Of a stretch of DNA of 8,498 bases, positions 6,351 through 8,498 are shown piece after piece. The position numbers and the translations under genes were made by a program. Location of the stretch: positions 1 to 8,498 of the forward strand of contig JADFVP010000090.1 in the NCBI GenBank assembly GCA_015222595.1. The letters are read 5' to 3'. Below the pieces are notes generated by a model. That model was not told the origin of the DNA, did no database searches, and saw nothing but the letters and a program-made list of their open reading frames with translations. How positions within the stretch are numbered: the stretch's first letter is position 1; each line of letters opens with the position of its first letter. Origin of the DNA: Pseudomonadota bacterium (GTDB lineage: Bacteria > Desulfobacterota > GWC2-55-46 > JADFVP01).

Positions 6351-6917
6351 ATGAAAAAGTTAGCTTTGTCATTTATTTTAGCGCTATTTGTTTTGGTCGG
6401 GATCAGTCAGAACGCTCAGGCGATACCGGTAGAAGCAACCTATACCGCATCCGGGTCATCCGGTAACTATACTCTTGACTTTACTCTTCACAACAATATG
6501 ACGATCGCTGACGATCAGAGTATTTACTTCTTTGCTATAGAGCTGGATAGAGACCTGTCTGTCAGTCCGGCTACAGGCTGGGCTGTCTGGAATGGCGGTG
6601 CCTCTTCGAGCTATGGAACAACCGGAGTTACTTATAAAAGTAATTTTACCACGAGCTATCTCGGCCCGGACGCAGTAGGTTCTGGTGAGTCTCTCTCAGG
6701 CTTCAATATTCATACGGCCGTTATTCCCACGACCATCCACTTTTTGGTCTATGCCTATGGTGGTAATTATAGCGGCACTGAGCACTTTAGTACTTCCACG
6801 AATCCGGGATTTGAGGGTATTGCAACAGCAGCATCCGTACCCGAGCCCTCAACGCTCTTACTGCTCGGAAGTGGTCTTGCAGGACTCGGCTTCGTGCGCA
6901 GAAGGTTCAAGAAGTAG
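6351..6917 (+). CDS. PEP-CTERM sorting domain protein, exported, 188 residues
   Basis: An N-terminal signal peptide (1-24, MKKLALSFILALFVLVGISQ then NAQA, cleavage probable after Ala24) and a textbook PEP-CTERM tail: Val-Pro-Glu-Pro at 163-166, a hydrophobic segment at 168-182 and a basic end (RRRFKK). In this family an exosortase cuts near the PEP motif and the protein is delivered to the cell surface or exopolysaccharide matrix. The body (25-160) has no Cys, is rich in Ser, Thr, Gly, Tyr and Asn, and alternates polar and hydrophobic residues like a beta-sandwich; I recognise no catalytic motif. AAGGA (6339-6343) sits 7 nt before the ATG. A longer reading from GTG at 6246 is rejected because it begins upstream of the sigma-54 promoter. 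It is the only rightward gene, with its own promoter and terminator, and looks less GC-rich than uvrA. No exosortase is nearby. Confidence 0.93.
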   Translation: MKKLALSFILALFVLVGISQNAQAIPVEATYTASGSSGNYTLDFTLHNNMTIADDQSIYFFAIELDRDLSVSPATGWAVWNGGASSSYGTTGVTYKSNFTTSYLGPDAVGSGESLSGFNIHTAVIPTTIHFLVYAYGGNYSGTEHFSTSTNPGFEGIATAASVPEPSTLLLLGSGLAGLGFVRRRFKK

Positions 6918-6938
6918 CGCTTAAGTAATAGCAAGTCC

Positions 6939-6980
6939 CAAAGCCCATTGGTCTCATCGGCCAGTGGGCTTTGTTTATTT
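6939..6980 (+). terminator. intrinsic terminator of the PEP-CTERM gene
   Basis: CAAAGCCCA (6939-6947) pairs perfectly with TGGGCTTTG (6965-6973). The stem is extended inward by a T-G wobble and TGG/CCA, with a 9-nt loop (6952-6960), and TTTATTT follows. It lies 22 bp after the TAG. On the minus strand no T-run follows, so it should not efficiently stop the convergent deacylase transcript. Confidence 0.88.
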
Positions 6981-7040
6981 CCGGTACAAATGTTGCGTAT
7001 GCAGGTCAGAACAAGAAGTGCTTGTTTCAGGAAGTACTAT

Positions 7041-8498
7041 TTATTCTATCTCCGACCGTATTGCTTTTCCGGCACGGACCTTCATTTTCAGCCCTTTCGG
7101 GTCTTTCGCTATCTGTCCGTTCACTATCACGTACTCTATGCCGGTTGAGTACTGGTTCGGCTTTTCGACCGTTGCCTTATCTATGACCGTTTCCGGGTTG
7201 AAGAGGACTATGTCTGCGTCTTTGCCGACCTGCAGCCTGCCCTTCAGCGCGAGTGCCGGAGAGCGAGCTTCCAATCTCTTAACCGGCATTATCGTCATCT
7301 TACGTAGCGCTTCTATTAAAGAGAGGGTTTTCTTCTCTCGCACATAATGGCCAAGCGTGCGCGCATAGGCCCCTGCGGCGCGGGGGTGGTGGTTCAGGCT
7401 GCTCGAAAGCATGCCGTCGCTGCCGAGCATAACGCGCGGCGAGCGGAGCGCGAAAGCGACCTCTTCTTCGGGAATGGCGTAGGCCACCGCCAGCTTGCCG
7501 AGCTGTTGGTACTTCTTGAAGGAGTCCGGGGTCAGCATCTCGGTAGTACCGCCTAGCTGTAGGTCACTGTACCCGATGCGAAACTTCTTTTGCCACCCTT
7601 TTGCAAAGCGCGCTGAGTTGAGATACGTCGCCCAGAAGGGGTACGGGTAGGTGCAGGCCGTAATGTCCACGCCCGCCTCTATCGCCGTCTCTATTATCGC
7701 TAAAGAATCTTCGATAGAGAACGTACCGCCGGTCGAGTTCAGGTGGTCGATATGGATTGCAGCTCCAGTTTCGAGCGCCATCTTAATGACTTCCACTACC
7801 GCGTCGGTATTCGTGCCCGGCAGCTCCATGTCGGAGTGGCGAAGGTGAAAGAAGACCGGCACGCCAGTCTCAGCCGCCACGCGTCCCATTGCCGTTATTT
7901 CGGCGTAGCTCATGGCAGGTGCGTACTCTATACTCATGCCGATGCCGAGCGCGCCGGCTCTAAGCCCGGCCCGCGCCTTCTCGGTAAGTTGTTCTATTTG
8001 GGCGGGTGTCGCTTTTTTGTATGGCCCGATACCTAACCCTAAGCGCGCGGAGTTGTAGAAGTAGCCTGCTCCGAAGTTGACCGGCGGGCGGGCTTTTGTA
8101 TAACGCGAGTACCACGACCGTGGATACTTGGCGCCGCCGTGCATGGCGAGGTTGGTTGTTACGCCGTCGGCTATTTTGTACCACGAGCCGTACGAGTTGG
8201 GGTTGTACGATAAAATATCGACAAAGCCGGGCGAGGCCACAAGACCGGTGGCGTCTATTATAGTTGTATCTTGAGATGGCTCTATCTCGTCGAAGGAGAT
8301 CTTCGTTATGGTAGAGCCGGTTATGCCGATGTTGACGCCACGGAAGTCGAAGCCGGACTCAGGGTCTATCGCGCGCGCGCCCTCTATTATGATGTCGAAC
8401 CCTTCGGGCCCGGAAACCGGAGAAATTGCGGAAGCCGGAGTGGTCGTTGCGTCAGTTTCTGGCGTCTCGGTGGCGGCTCTTGTGACAAGCGGGTTTGC
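7041..8498 (-). CDS. N-acyl-D-amino-acid deacylase-type amidohydrolase, N-terminus cut by window edge
   Basis: The frame is open to the right edge, giving 485 residues before the TAA; a GTG at 8238-8240 lies inside a conserved strand (DATGLVASPGFVDI) and is not the start. Visible residues 1-29 are Thr/Ala/Pro-rich like a linker after a signal peptide or lipid anchor, so an envelope location is likely. The rest aligns with the D-aminoacylase branch of the amidohydrolases: small beta-domain (33-88), barrel start PGFVDI (90-95), FHLRHSD (217-223), IDHLNSTGG (250-258), GSDG (359-362), and a C-terminal return to the beta-domain (LKGRLQVGKDADIVLFNP, then GIEYVIVNG). Family members hydrolyse N-acyl-D-amino acids with zinc. 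Here the usual HxH after PGF(I/V)D is Leu96-Ser-Tyr98, and the Cys ligand region reads MHGG. It may use a reduced metal site or have another activity. It converges on the PEP-CTERM gene. Confidence 0.85.
   Translation of the reverse strand, partial: ANPLVTRAATETPETDATTTPASAISPVSGPEGFDIIIEGARAIDPESGFDFRGVNIGITGSTITKISFDEIEPSQDTTIIDATGLVASPGFVDILSYNPNSYGSWYKIADGVTTNLAMHGGAKYPRSWYSRYTKARPPVNFGAGYFYNSARLGLGIGPYKKATPAQIEQLTEKARAGLRAGALGIGMSIEYAPAMSYAEITAMGRVAAETGVPVFFHLRHSDMELPGTNTDAVVEVIKMALETGAAIHIDHLNSTGGTFSIEDSLAIIETAIEAGVDITACTYPYPFWATYLNSARFAKGWQKKFRIGYSDLQLGGTTEMLTPDSFKKYQQLGKLAVAYAIPEEEVAFALRSPRVMLGSDGMLSSSLNHHPRAAGAYARTLGHYVREKKTLSLIEALRKMTIMPVKRLEARSPALALKGRLQVGKDADIVLFNPETVIDKATVEKPNQYSTGIEYVIVNGQIAKDPKGLKMKVRAGKAIRSEIE

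Noticed and set aside
7010..7026. Terminator of the deacylase gene
   Set aside because: The stem AACAAG/CTTGTT is only 6 bp and no T-run follows on the minus strand.
8238..8240. GTG as start of the deacylase
   Set aside because: The frame continues to the window edge and encodes the conserved N-terminal beta-domain, so the real start lies outside.

Overview
The window comes from a Gram-negative bacterium. It encodes an outer-membrane-type OmpA-family lipoprotein, a protein with a PEP-CTERM sorting tail (found in Gram-negatives that have an exosortase), and a near-perfect sigma-54 promoter. The B12-binding radical SAM protein and the flavour of the UvrA sequence would fit a deltaproteobacterial or Nitrospirota-like lineage. 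That placement is an impression from sequence style, not something the window proves. I see no tRNA, rRNA, CRISPR array, transposase or phage gene.

Layout from left to right. 1-573 (minus): 5' part of an OmpA-family lipoprotein gene, cut by the left edge. 574-985: non-coding, with two small hairpins and a weak promoter candidate. 986-1020: a strong terminator that ends the next gene's transcript. 1081-2577 (minus): B12-binding radical SAM enzyme with a TTG start. 2578-2864: its promoter, with a perfect 14-bp palindrome over the predicted transcription start. 2865-5738 (minus): a complete but divergent UvrA. 5739-6350: divergent control region with a uvrA promoter, a REPIN-like repeat pair, AT-rich DNA and a sigma-54 promoter reading right. 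6351-6917 (plus): PEP-CTERM protein, followed by its terminator at 6939-6980. 7041-8498 (minus): exported N-acyl-D-amino-acid deacylase-type amidohydrolase, cut at its N-terminus by the right edge.

The genes do not form one pathway. uvrA is housekeeping DNA repair. The radical SAM gene has its own apparently regulated promoter. The PEP-CTERM gene is a single-gene unit under sigma-54 control. The lipoprotein, the PEP-CTERM protein and the deacylase all act at or beyond the cell envelope. No exosortase, sigma-54 activator or RAYT transposase lies in the window, so those partners must be elsewhere.

The most interesting points are the sigma-54 promoter of the PEP-CTERM gene, the operator-like palindrome in front of the radical SAM gene, and a deacylase-family protein that lacks the usual HxH metal-binding pair. 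I did not find a convincing new multi-gene system.
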